A stretch of 64,000 nucleotides of DNA from Tenodera sinensis. Taxonomy: Eukaryota > Arthropoda > Insecta > Mantodea > Mantidae. Every line of letters starts with the position of its first letter. The first letter of the stretch is position 1. This document shows positions 1 to 10,994 of the stretch, piece by piece. The stretch covers positions 278,473,888 to 278,537,887 of the forward strand of contig CM060964.1 of NCBI GenBank assembly GCA_030765045.1, written 5' to 3'. Below the pieces are notes generated by a model. The model saw nothing but the letters and a program-made list of their open reading frames with translations, was not told where the DNA came from and did no database searches. The translations under genes were made by a program, and so were the position numbers.

Positions 1-420
1 AAAATTCTGATTTAATCAGGCCTCGTGAGTTCTGACGTCAGTCTATGTAGTAGTTGTGTTGTACATTCCTGCAGTAGGAACAAAGTCAATGGTTATTAAT
101 GTGCTAGATATTTTGTAGAAATTTTATTTTAATCATGCAGTTGAAGCGATTATGCATTCCTGAAATTAGGAACAAAGTCAGTGGTTATTTAACTGTCAAG
201 AGGATTTGTTGGTTTACGCAGGCCACATGAGGTCTGACGTCACTTCATGCATTTGATGTGTTAATGCGTTCCTGAAATTAGGAACAAAGTCAGTGGTTAC
301 TTATCTAAGAGAATTTTTTTTTTGTTTTTGTGGCTTGTGCTTTCCTGTAATAAGGAGCAAGGTCATTGAATTAATTTACTATTTACAAGTAGAGGCGGGA
401 GATGCCATTAGAGTAAGTCC
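1..420 (-). repeat. 3' UTR repeats of minus-strand Jockey-type element
   Basis: Four imperfect repeats follow the RT gene of the minus-strand element (3' is to the left). Each holds a small inverted repeat of the form TTCCT-N6-AGGAA, at about 66-80, 157-172, 269-284 and 342-357 (the last decayed), followed by a conserved ACAAAGTCA-like stretch. A second shared motif, TCTGACGTCA, occurs near 32 and 232. The spacing is irregular (91, 112 and 73 bp). The true 3' end lies outside the window. Confidence 0.6.
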
Positions 421-1712
421 GTGGTGATTGCTGTTGGTCAGTGTCGGGTTTCGCCTAAGGCGCCTGCCCAATCAGAGCGCAGCTGCACTTAGACCGCACC
501 CTCTCAGTGAGATCCGCCTTGACTACAATGAGCAAGGACTTTCAAGTGCCACTGGCAGAAGGAAAGGAATGGACATGCCATGGCTGTGTATTTCTGGATG
601 TTTCATCTTACTAACGCGTCCAAGTATTCTTGGATATTTATTTCTGGCTCCTTCAGGCCAATTGTTCTATCGAACAGCGAGAGAGGTCTTTTGTGCGTAT
701 CATGTTCGAGGTTATATACACCTAGTTCTCGAATGAGGTGGTTGTGACTTTTATCCTTCTCATCGTATAAGTTTGCACTTTGCGCCTTGATGCACCGTTC
801 GATGGAGTGTAGCCCAAGCTCGCTGTGTATAAGACAAGCCGGTGCCACTTGTGGAAGCCTAGCCATTACTCCAACTATTCTGTTTTGTAGAGTTTGCAGC
901 TCATTAATATGTGTTTTGGCGGCATAGCCCCAAACGGGGGCCGCGTATATTAAGATGGGCCCCATCAGAGATTTGCAAAGCGTAAGGCCCATATTTAGTT
1001 GTACTTGGCTGTTTTTATTTATCATAGGGTAGAGTTTATTTAATTGGCCGTTTGCCTTTGCCCTAATGGTGTCTATATGCTTTTTCCAGGTAAGACCTTG
1101 GTCCATAGTAACACCTAGGTAGGTGACTTGGTCTTTCCATTCAATTTGCTCGCCTCTGTATACCAGAGGCGGTTGTGAATGCCTGGGGAGCCTGTGCTGT
1201 ATTCGTTTAGTGAATATGATTGATTGGCACTTAGTGGTGTTTACTTTGATTCTCCACTTTGCAAACCACGGCTCCAGCTCACTTGGAGCTTTCTGCAAGC
1301 GCAGGTGGATGATCCGAGGTTGCGTGGATTGGGTTACTAAGGCTGTATCGTCCGCATATATGTATTTTTCAGTACGCGTGTATTCTGGCATATCGTTGAT
1401 ATATAGATTAAAAAGCGTCGGCCCTATTAAACTTCCTTGTGGGACTCCTGCCCTAATGGGCCTTCAAGTGGAGGAGCACTCCTCCGCTACCACCCGGAAG
1501 TGTCTTGTGCTTATATAGTCTTTGATTTAGCGCGATCATTGAATCGGAGAAATTGTATGTTTTTAGCTTATGGAGTAGGCCCGCATGCCAAACTTTATCA
1601 AAAGCGCGCTCAATATCCAGGAAAATGGCGCCAGTTGATTTATTGGTGTTAGAACCTTTGGTAATTTGCTCTGTTAGTCGAAGTAGTTGAAGTGTTGTGG
1701 AATGTTGCGATC
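421..1712 (-). pseudogene. Jockey-type ORF2: RT palm, thumb and C-terminus
   Basis: This is the 3' part of the reverse transcriptase of a minus-strand non-LTR retrotransposon. In reading order it shows a motif around HSTTLQLLR, a catalytic stretch IERAFDKVW, GVPQGSLIGPTLFNLYIND, the active site YADDTALV, WRIKVNTTKCQ, VTYLGVTMD, and a thumb with YAAPVWGYAAKTHI. It ends with LDALVR near 603 and has no C-terminal zinc finger, which fits the Jockey clade. Frame breaks lie near 1390 and 1500. It is cut from the upstream RT half by the MITE at 1715-2182. RT and endonuclease together would copy the element RNA at a nicked target. The catalytic YADD is intact but the gene as a whole is dead. Confidence 0.85.
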
Positions 1713-2184
1713 TATAGGTCGCGCGTTACTTCTTGACGAATGAAAATTTTATATGAAAAGTTGAATGCGAGTCTCTACTCAGCTTTTGCGGGAACGAGAG
1801 AGAGGAGGTACAGTCTGCAGTGAGATGACGCGCATGCTTCTGAGCTGAAGTAGCACAGCACTACAAATCAATTTATGACACTTGCAGTAATATCAGCCAC
1901 ACGTATTATACACTATACCTCTATAACTGTTTCCACTTAACTTTCTTGCATTTATTCTATTCCCGACATCTCTCCCTCGTCTGAATTGCTATTTTCGTTG
2001 CATGCATACATACATCCGTACCGCACAAAACTTCTGCAGTCGACTGTATACACAAGCGCGACAGAGGAAAACAGAGGTGTCTGTTATCGTAGCATAAACA
2101 TTTGTTGACCTGTTTATTAAGGGTAGGCTCACTCATTGGATTTCTGCTCAAGGTCATTCGTCAAGAACGAACGCGCAACCTATA
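1713..2184. mobile_element. TA-flanked MITE (Tc1/mariner-like) inside the RT
   Basis: The non-coding segment 1715-2182 is bounded by 31-bp terminal inverted repeats (TATAGGT...GACGAATGA, three mismatches) that include the TA at each end, so TA is duplicated at 1713-1714 and 2183-2184. Removing the segment plus one TA joins the two RT halves in frame (QFGF followed by RSQHSTT), which confirms the insertion boundaries. No transposase is encoded. TA duplication suggests the Tc1/mariner superfamily, but the terminal sequence alone does not prove it. Confidence 0.8.
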
Positions 2185-3185
2185 AAACCGAACTGTTCTG
2201 CAATTAGTAAATTGTTTTTGACGATGTGGGCGTTAATGCTTTTGAGGATTATTTTCTCAAGTGCCTTGCCTATTGTGTTTAATAGGCTAATTGGCCTTTA
2301 GTTGGCCGGTAACGAGAGATTTTTCTTTGGCTTAGGAAGCATGACAATCTTTGCCTCTTTCCATTGTGGTGGGAATCTACCTTTGTCCAGAGTGAAGTTG
2401 AAAATTTTTGCAAGCAGCCGAAGAGCTGCTTGTGGGAGATTTTTAAGTACCACACTTGGTATTTTGTCCGGCCCCGGGGGGGCTTTCTATTGTGCAAGTG
2501 TCTAATTATCCAACTTATCTCGGCAGCGTTTGTTTTGCGCATTTTGTTGTGTGTGGTCGAGTAGTCGGTTTCGTTTACTTCGTGTTCGATATTTAAGATT
2601 TCTTCTTCATTTGCTTGTCCCAGTGGCGGATTTGGGTTGAATACTTCCTCAAGTGTTGACACAAAGATCTCTGCTTTGGCCTGAGGGAGTTCAGTGATGC
2701 TGTTAGTATTTATATTTACTAGTGGAGGAATTATCGTTTTTGCCCGTGTCAAACATTTTGCTATTCTCCAGACCGCGTTGGATTGGGGATTGAGGTTTTC
2801 CAAAGTTTGGTTCCACTCGTTCCCCACGAATTCCCTAGCTGTCACTGCGCTCAACGCATCCAGATACTCTTGCCGGTGGATTGGATTTCTAGTCCTTTGC
2901 CACTTGCGGCGTAACCGATTGCGGTTTTGGTGCAAGAGTTTAATATCCGTTGGATATCGAGTGTTGATATTTGGCCTAAATCTTAGTGGGACACAATTTG
3001 TTGTCGCGAGTTTTATTGCGAGTTCTAATTTGTTAATTGCTTCGTCGTGTGTTTGTGACGAATTTATTTCCATGTCAGGTAAATAGTTTTCGACAGAATT
3101 TCTAAAGTCGTCCCAGTTTACCTGTTTACAGTTTATCTTTCTTCTTTCTGCGCACTCCTCGGCAGTTCCAGAAAACTAAGTTAAT
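2185..3185 (-). pseudogene. Jockey-type ORF2: endonuclease stub, linker and RT fingers
   Basis: This is the 5' half of the ORF2 that continues at 421-1712. After ORF1 it starts with the first strand of an APE-type endonuclease (reading like INLVFWNCRGVRRKK, about 3140-3185). It then jumps directly to the post-endonuclease linker (VNWDDF, MEINSSQTHDEAINKLELA), so roughly 600 bp of nuclease domain is deleted. The linker continues through RRKWQRTR and NEWNQTLENLNP to the RT entry (NRKPPRG, normally RKAPGPD), then frame-shifted RPISLLN-like and KIILKSINAHI sequence to 2185. It cannot encode a working integration enzyme. Its codons and motifs closely parallel the plus-strand copy at 7955-10694. 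Confidence 0.8.
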
Positions 3186-3195
3186 TTTATCCGTT

Positions 3196-4706
3196 TCAGC
3201 CATGGCGATGTGCGTTTAGGGCTTGTATTAATTCGGTGAGGAAATGAATGAACACTAGGGAGTCTGGTTCCTTGCCATCACGTGTGTGACTCCTGAACGT
3301 GCTAAGCTGTTCCTCTATGAAATCCAGAGGAACAGAGTTCTGGGGAAGCCTCATTGCGTGCATTAGTTTGGAAGCGGCCTGTTTATTCACTTGGTGAATT
3401 TTGGGTGGTCTGGGGGCCTGTCTTGTAGGGGTGAGCGGCTTAGGTGCGGGAGCGTGAGGCCCTCCTGCTACTTGTGTGGGTTTGTGTGTACGTGTGTGTG
3501 TGCGTGTGGATTTTGGGAGGGGTTGAGGGGGTCGCTCATACCTAGCTGGGCTCTCCTCGGCGACTAGGCGGGGAGCCTCAGCCACAGAGGGCTCTGCTAT
3601 AAGGGCCGGCCGGACTTTGCCTTTTCTTCCTACCGTGAGCCACCCTGTGTGGTGCACTGATGCACTTGCGGCAGCCTCAGTGAAGCTATGTATCCTTGGG
3701 GTGGGTCTTTGAGGCTGCGCGCGGAGGGGTTTTGAGGCCTTCGTGAACTCTGCCTGGTAGACGGAGCAACCGCGCCAAGTGGCTCCGTGGCCTATTTGGC
3801 CGCAGAGTATACAATGCCGTTCCGAGGGCGAACGGCGCACGTACCTGAGGGGTGGGGGCCTGAGCATTTGGCGCAGACGAAGTGTGGGGCCCTACAATCC
3901 CGCAGTGTGTGCCATAGCTGCTGGCATCTGGAACACTGCTTCGGTTCAGGAGTGCTTTTGTAGGCTTCTACCCTAACCTTAAAGTGTGCCAGAAATTTGA
4001 GGGCCATTAATTTATTTTCTAGATCAGGGGAAGCTGCCACCTCTATGAGGTACATGGGCAGCGGGGTGCGACGCCAGTTGCGTTTGCGCATCCGTACGGC
4101 TCTGAGCGCCGGTATTCCAATCTGTGCCAGGTCTTCTAATAACTCCTCACTGGTGACTTCGGCGTACAACCCCTTAATGACATACCTTACGGATCTCTCT
4201 TGGGGGTGGGGGACTAGGTAGTGGGGTACGCTTTTTGACTTGAGGTAACCTTGCCAAGTTTGGTAGTCCCTCAAGCAGGACACATTTAAAGTGATGTCAC
4301 CGGAGTTCCGGGTCGATGAGAAGAAATAGTCAAATGTGACTGTATGCGACTTATTAAAGTCTTGCGAAAGGGAGCGTAAAATACTTGCCTGGCTCTTGTG
4401 GATGTACAGTGGTGCCAGGTCTGCCCTCTTTACTGTGAGTGGATTCTCGGGGATTTCGGTGGAGTTGGCATTCTCCGTGTGAATGTGAGTGACTGAAACT
4501 ATCTCCTCAGGATCGCTCGAGGTGCTGGGCTTTGGAGAGGCCGGACGGGTGGGAGTAGGTTCCTCAGGTTGCGGAGAGTTGTTGGGTGGTGTTTTAGGAG
4601 TGGGGGTTAAAGGCTTTTTGTTGTGACCGAATTTGACCAGTTTGCTTCTCAGCGCCCTGATCGTCTCCGTGGAGTTGGAAGTAGACGCCTTGGAGTTTTC
4701 TGCCAT
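3196..4706 (-). pseudogene. Jockey-type ORF1 (Gag-like RNA-binding protein), frameshifted
   Basis: This is ORF1 of the same minus-strand element. The start at 4706 (MAENSK) is preferred over the longer open frame beginning at 4730. A Pro/Ser/Thr-rich N-terminus is followed by a PRE_C2HC-like region (VIKGLYAEVTSEELLEDL ... LPMYLIEV) and zinc knuckles CSRCQQLWHTLRDC and CAKCSGPHPSGTC. A one-base frameshift near 3800-3865 separates these from the third knuckle, CILCGQIGHGATWRGC, and a long Pro-rich C-terminal tail ending at 3196. Three CCHC knuckles after a PRE_C2HC region are typical of Jockey-clade Gag, which packages element RNA. Confidence 0.8.
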
Positions 4707-5269
4707 CGCGTAGAGTAGATAGATTAGCAAAGAGTGTGAAATAAAAGAGATAAAGTATTTAAGTGAGTAAGGGCCTAGCGGGAACTTAAAAACTAAATAG
4801 AAATAGAGGAAAAGAGAAGAGTAGAAAGAAAGAGCAGCTAGTGAGCGCTAAGAAGCACGGGGAGAAGATGGCCGGACCTCAAAGAGGCGCTTAAGCTAAT
4901 CTAAGAGATTGCTCGCTATAGCCTTACTCCTCTACTCGTCTAAACTGTTGTTTTGAGCCTTAGCGCAAGCGCTTTAGCTGAGCTTTGGATTTCTCCACGG
5001 CAATGCTCGAACCGCAATCCAACGGCGGCAGCTTCTTTGCTGCGACGGTAGTAGAAGTTCTCTCTCTCTGCTGATGTTGCTGTCTCGAAGTTCTCCGCTG
5101 GAATGATACAATATATATATAATGTTAGGTGGGAGGGGGTTGCGTTGCCCTGGCCAATGAGCGGGTGACGATTTGTGATTGGGCCTGCTGTTTCGGGCTA
5201 TGTTTGTCACCGGCCACAGTGTTTTCTTGAGGGTCAGTACTTGGTCCAGAATCACTGTAGTTGCTGTTG
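4707..5269. other. Jockey 5' leader and flanking DNA up to the next element
   Basis: No gene is seen. The part next to 4706 is presumably the 5' UTR of the minus-strand element; its 5' end cannot be placed. Short open frames here have no recognisable motif. The segment ends with TTGTGGATGTGGC at 5268-5279, the left target duplication of the following insertion. Confidence 0.4.
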
Positions 5270-5280
5270 TGGATGTGGCG

Positions 5281-5881
5281 AAAATTGCACAGGCAAAGGA
5301 GGCGAGCCCTCCCACCCCTCACCCTAAATCAGGAACCTATTGGGTGGGAGACATCCGTCACGTACCTAGGGGTTAAGATGGACGAATATCTCACATGGAG
5401 AGAGCATATTAACTCAGCCAGAGCAAAGGCCAATGGCCAACTCAACAGACTGTACCCGCTCATAAATCTTAACAGCAGCCTTAAGCTACGCATGGGACTT
5501 ACGCTCTATAAGACGCTGATCCGACCCATCTTAACTTACGCCGCACCGGTATGGGGATATGCGGCAAAAATGCACATAAAACGCCTCCAAACGATGCAAA
5601 ATAGAATACTGCGAATTATTGCTAAACTACCGCCAGAGACTCCGACGTACCAGTTACATGAAGAGCTAAAAATGCTCACAATCGAGCAGTTTATTAAACA
5701 CCTGGCATGCAACCTATACGCCAAAAAGAATAAGAACCACAACGAGCAAATACGAATGCTCGGGGAGTATGCTATGACTCGCGACAAACACCTCCGCCCT
5801 CTATCATTGTTCGATCGCACTATAAGCATAGGCGAACCTGAACTCAACATACAAGAATACCTGAATAATTTAGTACCTTGA
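5281..5881 (+). pseudogene. Jockey-type RT C-terminal fragment (element 1)
   Basis: An open frame runs from the truncation point to the natural stop at 5879-5881. It reads LPPLTLNQEPI, SVTYLGVKMDEYLTW, ARAKANGQLNRLYPLIN, LTYAAPVWGYAAKMHIKRLQ and ends SIGEPELNIQEYLNNLVP. This is only the thumb and C-terminal domain: the YADD active site and endonuclease are absent, so no activity is expected. The start codon used by the longer open frame lies in flanking DNA. It is very similar to 13953-14425 and more distantly to 9873-10694. Confidence 0.85.
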
Positions 5882-6621
5882 AATTACTTGTTAGGGGATG
5901 AAGGGAAGCACACAACAAACACACAACACTATAAAAACATACACTTACACTCAAGCCCTCACAAGTCCTTGTGCTACCTAGCCAAGGCGGACCCCGGGAG
6001 ACGAGGGCCTCCCCGGTAGTGGCACAGGCTCGCTCCTGCACTTCAGGCAGACAGCCCGCCATGTGTGCACTTATACGACCAGGCAAGATCAGGTACACGA
6101 TTAATGACGAAGCCTCCGGCTTAATCACACCCTAGTAACTAAGATTAAATGACACAGTAGAAGTTATCTCTACAAGTTTTAAATTTTATAAATATCACCA
6201 TAACTGCACCTAGTTATATAAGCATTTCTTAAAATACTACTAGCATAGATTATAGGACGCAATATAAATTTAAAAAAAAATAAAAAAATAAAATAATAAT
6301 AAAAAAAAATACGCTAAGGACAAGAAACGAAACCTTCGGGTGGAGTTTTAAAACAAAACATGCTCATTCACTCATCCCTCACATCCATCTACACCTAACG
6401 ATGCCAAATGGCTGAAACACAAAAAGAACACCATCAACTATCATACACATCACCATTATTTACTACCAGGGGGCACTCAGGGCTTATGTCATGTTTGCCC
6501 TCCGGCACATCAGTAATACTCGCTGTTACTGCCACTGGCAGGCAGCTTCCATCTCTCACCACAGAATGCGCAGGTGCTTTATGCGGTACTGCAGCATAGA
6601 GGCCTTGACCTCAAGACTTCC

Positions 6622-6727
6622 GGTGGGGTTTTTTAGTGAGTAGGCTGCCCGGGTTCGAAGCCAGGGTAGGAGTCTTACACTCGCATGCATGCATGCGGTT
6701 AGGGCGTAAGTAGCCTTTTTCCCCACC
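6622..6727 (+). promoter_or_regulatory. Terminal 3' UTR stem-loop of element 1
   Basis: GGTGGGG (6622-6628) pairs with CCCCACC (6721-6727) just before the poly(A). The stem encloses TTTTTTAGTGAGTAGG, a GTAGGAGTCTTACACT motif, and CCTTTTT at the 3' side. Equivalent structures occur at 11625-11734, 13312-13417 and 13843-13933. By analogy with R1- and Jockey-type LINEs this is probably the RNA structure that RT recognises; that role is inferred. Confidence 0.65.
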
Positions 6728-6777
6728 ACAAAAAAAAAAAAAAAAAAAAAAAAAATGGATGTGGCTTCTACACCGGT

Positions 6778-6859
6778 GACGAGGTGGCCGAGTGGTTAAG
6801 GCGTTGGACTGCTAATCCAATGTGCTCTGCACGCGTGGGTTCGAATCCCATCCTCGTCG
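6778..6859 (+). tRNA. tRNA-Ser (anticodon GCT)
   Basis: A complete 82-base cloverleaf. The acceptor stem is GACGAGG (6778-6784) with CCTCGTC (6852-6858) and discriminator G. The D arm is TGGCCGAGTGGTTAAGGCG, the anticodon arm TTGGA-CTGCTAA-TCCAA with anticodon GCT, a long type II variable arm follows, and the T loop is TTCGAAT. The A box and the B box GGTTCGAATCC are intact and a TTTTT terminator lies at 6866-6870, so it looks functional. It decodes AGC/AGU. It is wedged between two Jockey-type elements. Confidence 0.93.
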
Positions 6860-6882
6860 GGTAAATTTTTCACCACGTCACC

Positions 6883-7946
6883 CTGTTTCAGACCCTGCAA
6901 GAGTTTGACTCCCAATATGCCAATGAAGGCTACACAGTGACCAGGGTCCCGCTGTCGCGGGACTTCCTGGTGCGCATGTCGTCCCCCGTGGACTATGCAC
7001 ACATGTGTGCCTTTCTGCGGCAGAAGGGACTCAACATTCAGCTCACGAGGCAACAGGACGAGCAGCAATCCTTCCGTGCCGTGATAAAGCACGTTTACTA
7101 TGATGGGGCGGAGGAGGCCATTAAGGCTGAGTTGCGTGCCGCGCACTTTTCAGTGCTGCGTGTAACGCAACTTAGGCGTTAGGACTAGGCCAGAACACCT
7201 CTTCCGTTCTATCTGGTGGACCTGGCGACGGCGGACGACCTGGACCGACTAAGGCAGGTTGAATGTATACTCCACTTTCGAGTGAAGGTGGAGATGTACA
7301 GGCGACCGGTCATACCGGTCCAGTGTAGTAAGTGCCAACAGCTCAGGCACACAGAGGCGAGGTGCTCGGCCGCGGTTAGGGTGTGCTCCAAGTGCACCGG
7401 TGACCACGATTCTCGTGGCTGCGATGTTCCGCCCCCCCCCTGAGAACGTGCGCGCTATGCCTGCGCCAGGGCCACGGGGCCAGGTACCGGACTTGCCCCG
7501 AATACCAGCGCCATGTGGCGGCGGCACGTACCCTCCAGGGGACTGGTAGACACGCGGCTGTGGGAGCTGGAAGCCGGGCGCGGGGAGTATTGCCCGAGCG
7601 GGCTCCACCAGTGCCAAGTGTGGCTGAGGTTGTGGCACAAGCTACGGTCGCTGAGGAACCGTCAAGTTCCAGGACGCCCCGCCAGCCCCGTGGAGTGCCG
7701 CGCATGGCACGGAGGGACCGGCCAGATCAACAGAGACGACCCCGAGAGACCCGAGACCCACGACTACACCACCAGAAACAAATGTACCGGCGCGTCCTTA
7801 GCACCGGCATGGAAGACGGCGACCTGAGGGAGACAGCGGGGCACATCCTCGGGTTGCTGATGGAAGCGGAATTGTCGGAGGTCCGCTCCATACTAGCGTC
7901 GTATAGAGACTTCTTCCAGCTGCTGGTGACACCTGGTTTCATCTAA
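6883..7946 (+). pseudogene. Jockey-type ORF1 (Gag), truncated and frameshifted (element 2)
   Basis: The remnant starts inside the Gag (FQTLQEFDSQYANEGYTVTRV) and runs through a PRE_C2HC-like region (FRAVIKHVYYDGAEEAIKAEL), two stops near 7180-7190, then LPFYLVDLATADDLDRL and the knuckles CSKCQQLRHTEARC and CSKCTGDHDSRGC. A cytosine run at 7431-7440 carries a frameshift. The third knuckle (CALCLRQGHGARYRTC) and an Arg-rich tail ending FFQLLVTPGFI lie in another frame, up to 7946. ORF2 starts 8 bases later. The knuckle order is that of the minus-strand relative. Confidence 0.8.
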
Positions 7947-7954
7947 GTATCAAG

Positions 7955-10694
7955 ATGGACTATAAAAACTATTTAAACATCATGACATGGAACGCTAGGG
8001 GACTTAGACGCAAAAAGACAGAGTTCAAGGAATTCCTCTCCCGTAACAATATTCATATAGCCCTTATCACAGAAACTCTCCTCAAAGACAACCATAGATT
8101 CAACATCCCCGGATACACGACACACCGAACAGACAGAGACGGGCGCGGGGGTGGCACCGCGGTCATTATTAAACACGATATACAACACGACCTGGCCCCC
8201 CCCCCCTGCGCAACTCCAAAATTTGGAAACCACCAGCGTACTAATTACACTCGACAACAACAAAGTGCTCATAACGGCGGCCTATGCCCCCCCCAGGTAC
8301 TTTAATAACATCCGATATAACGGACTTAACGCAGCAGCACAATAGGGCCCTAATTGCCGGTGATCTCAATGCGAAACACCAAATTTGGGGATGCAACGAG
8401 ACAAATAAAGAGGGACGAGCTTTATTACACCTCGAAAACAACTCGGACCTCTTAATCCATACTCCAGAGGAACATACTTACGTTCCATATTGCAGGACAC
8501 AAAGATCTAAAGTGCTAGATTTAGCCCTGTCCAAAAACATAACACGCAGAACACATCTCAAAGTTATGAATGAGCTGTCATCCGACCATCTGCCCCTCAT
8601 AATTACACTAGAGGGCAATGCAGCTCTAATCCCGCCAATTATACGCCCAAACTATAACGGAGCGAACTGGGACAAATTTGCAGACACTGTAAGCAAAAAC
8701 TTGCCCACTGTCCCATTAAACACTAACGAAAGCACCAACGAAGCGGTCATCCAATTGGAAAAGGCCATAAAAATAGCCACAGCTGCCTCTGTGCCTATGA
8801 GCCGGCCTAGGCAACATCAATCTAAACTCCCACAAGACATAACCTCTCTAACAGCCGAAAGGAACAGAGCCAGACGCAAATGGCAAAAAACGCGGCACTT
8901 AACACACCTCGAGTACGTTAGACACCTAAATAGCACAGTAAGCGAAAGGATCGCAAATCACGTCTCGAGGCAATGGCAGAACACACTGGAGAATCTCGAT
9001 TATGAACGAGACTCAGTGTGGAAAGTAGCTCGCTGCCTAACACGCGATAAAGTGCAAATCCCTCCACTCCATACAAATCAAAACATAGCGACCACCGATA
9101 AAGAAAAAGCAAATGCACTCGCGGACGCACTTCAAGAAACATTAACCCCAAACACCACCCCCTCTTGCCCACAATTCACCGCCGAAACCGAAGAAGAAAC
9201 GCGCGAATATAAAGACCAAATAACTCACAATAAAATAAGAAAAACATGTCCCAGCGAAATCAAATGGCTCATTAAACATTTACCGAAACGAAAGGCCCCT
9301 GGGCCAGACAGCATCCCGGCGGTAAAGGCTACCTACCCGAAGATGCCATCAAACTACTATCCAAAATCTTCAATTATGTGCTAGAGAAAGGGTACTACCC
9401 TGACAGATGGAAGTCAGCTATAGTCGTACACTTTCCCAAGAAGGGCAAAGACCTCTCAAACCCACAGAGCTATAGACCAATTAGTCTACTAAGCATACTG
9501 GGAAAACTACTCGAAAAAGTAATACTAAAACGCCTAAATGCACAACTAATCAAACAAAACTTAACTATAAATGAACAATTCGGATTCCGCGCTCGCCATT
9601 CCACAACCCTGCAACTACTGAGAGCCACAGAACACATCACGCATGGATTCAACTTCCGAAAATAGACAGGCGCACTCCTACTTGATGTAGAACGCGCGTT
9701 CGACAGAGTTTGGCACGCGGGCCTGCTCAAGAAGCTCAAAACACTAAATATACACGACTCTCTAATTAAACTAATCGCAAACTATCTACACAATCGGACA
9801 TTCCAGTCCAGAGTTAACAACCACCTCTCTTCCCCCCGCCCTATAAAAGCGGGAGTCCCACAAGGAAGTATATTGGGACCGATTATCTTTAATATAACAA
9901 TGAACGATATCCCGAAAACACACAACACGAACTTATTCATCTATGCAGATGACACGGCAATCGTAGCGCAATCGGGGAAAGTCGAGTTCATACACAGGAG
10001 GCTACAAAACGCCCTTAACGAGCTACAGGATTGGTTCACCAAATGGAGAATTAAGGTGAATGCCAAGAAAACGCAGGCTATCATATTCACCAAAAGAGTC
10101 AACCATAGACTAGGAAAACACCAGCTTCCACCACTCACCATATTTGGAGAGAACATTGAGTGGAAAAACACAGTCACCTGGTTAGGGCTTAAAATGGACC
10201 AGGGACTCACATGGAAGCAGCATATATTCCAAATAAGGGGAAAAGCGAACGCCCAATTAGGCAAACTATATCCCCTTATAAACATAAACTCGCAACTAAA
10301 ACTCAAAATGGGACTAACATTATATAAGACGCTTATCCGCCCTATACTCACTTACGCTGCTCCGGTTTGGGGATATGCCGCAAAAACACATATTATGCGC
10401 CTACAAAGGCTACAAAATAAAATACTGCGACTGGTAGCAAAAGTGCCTTACACTGCACCAGCGGACTTACTACACGACGAATTAAAAATGCACACGATAG
10501 AGCAATTCATTAAAAAGCTCTCACACGATACGTATAAACACTTGCATAAACATCACAACCCTTTAGTAACGAACCTCGGTAACTATACTATGGAAATTTA
10601 TAAACACGCTAGACCGCTAGCGCTTTTCGACAGAAATTTAACTTCAAATAACACGGAAGTAGAGGAATTCTTGAACAACCTACTACACGACTAA
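7955..10694 (+). pseudogene. Jockey-type ORF2: endonuclease and reverse transcriptase (element 2)
   Basis: The start MDYKNYLNIMTWNARGLRRKK opens an APE-type endonuclease, continued by LITETLL, GGGTAVIIKHDI, IAGDLNAKHQIWGC and SSDHLPLIITL. The RT has RKAPGPD, SYRPISLLSILGKLLEKV, FGFRARHSTTLQLL, DVERAFDRVWHAGL, AGVPQGSILGP, YADDTAIVAQ and WRIKVNAKKTQ, then a thumb with TYAAPVWGYAAKTH and the end EVEEFLNNLLHD. Breaks seen are a frameshift at the cytosine run near 8200, another near 8290, one near 9325 inside the RT, and an in-frame TAG at 9663-9665. Catalytic residues survive, but the protein cannot be made in one piece. Confidence 0.88.
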
Positions 10695-10994
10695 ATGAAA
10701 CTTTGACAGAGGACTGTTCCCTCTCACCACACAGCTAAACCTTCCTTATTCCCTGTTTCAGACCGCAGCCTGCCACAGAGCCCTACAAGCCCACGGCGAT
10801 GCCGAGGCGGACCGGGAGAACTAGGGCCTCCCACCAGTGTCCTACGTGCGCGGTGAAAGCGGGCCATCGTATGATGGAGTAGGACACTCCGACGACACGG
10901 CGAGACCAGGACAAACGCTTATACAAGACCTGCCTGCCTAGGGCAGACAAGAAGAAATCTAGCACGATAACATTTGTATTAAGCATGCGTAAAA

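Larger units (their letters stand above)
5280..6755 (+). mobile_element. 5'-truncated Jockey-type element 1, with 10-bp TSD
   Basis: This is the 3' part of a Jockey-type LINE: RT thumb, 3' UTR, terminal stem-loop and a 26-base poly(A) (6730-6755). It is flanked by the direct repeat TGGATGTGGC at 5270-5279 and 6756-6765, so both boundaries are defined. The empty site would place GTGGATGTGGC 12 bp upstream of the tRNA-Ser gene at 6778. The last 290 bp of the 3' UTR is shared with the elements ending at 13442 and 15267. Confidence 0.85.

Noticed and set aside
428..736. Plus-strand 102-codon frame
   Set aside because: Antisense to the Jockey-type RT C-terminus and 3' UTR; no motif.
6652..6663. 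B-box-like GGGTTCGAAGCC in Jockey-type 3' tails (also near 13341 and 15181), possibly an internal RNA polymerase III promoter
   Set aside because: The only A-box-like sequence (TAGTGAGTAGG) is too close and mismatched. The match is better explained as part of the terminal stem-loop.
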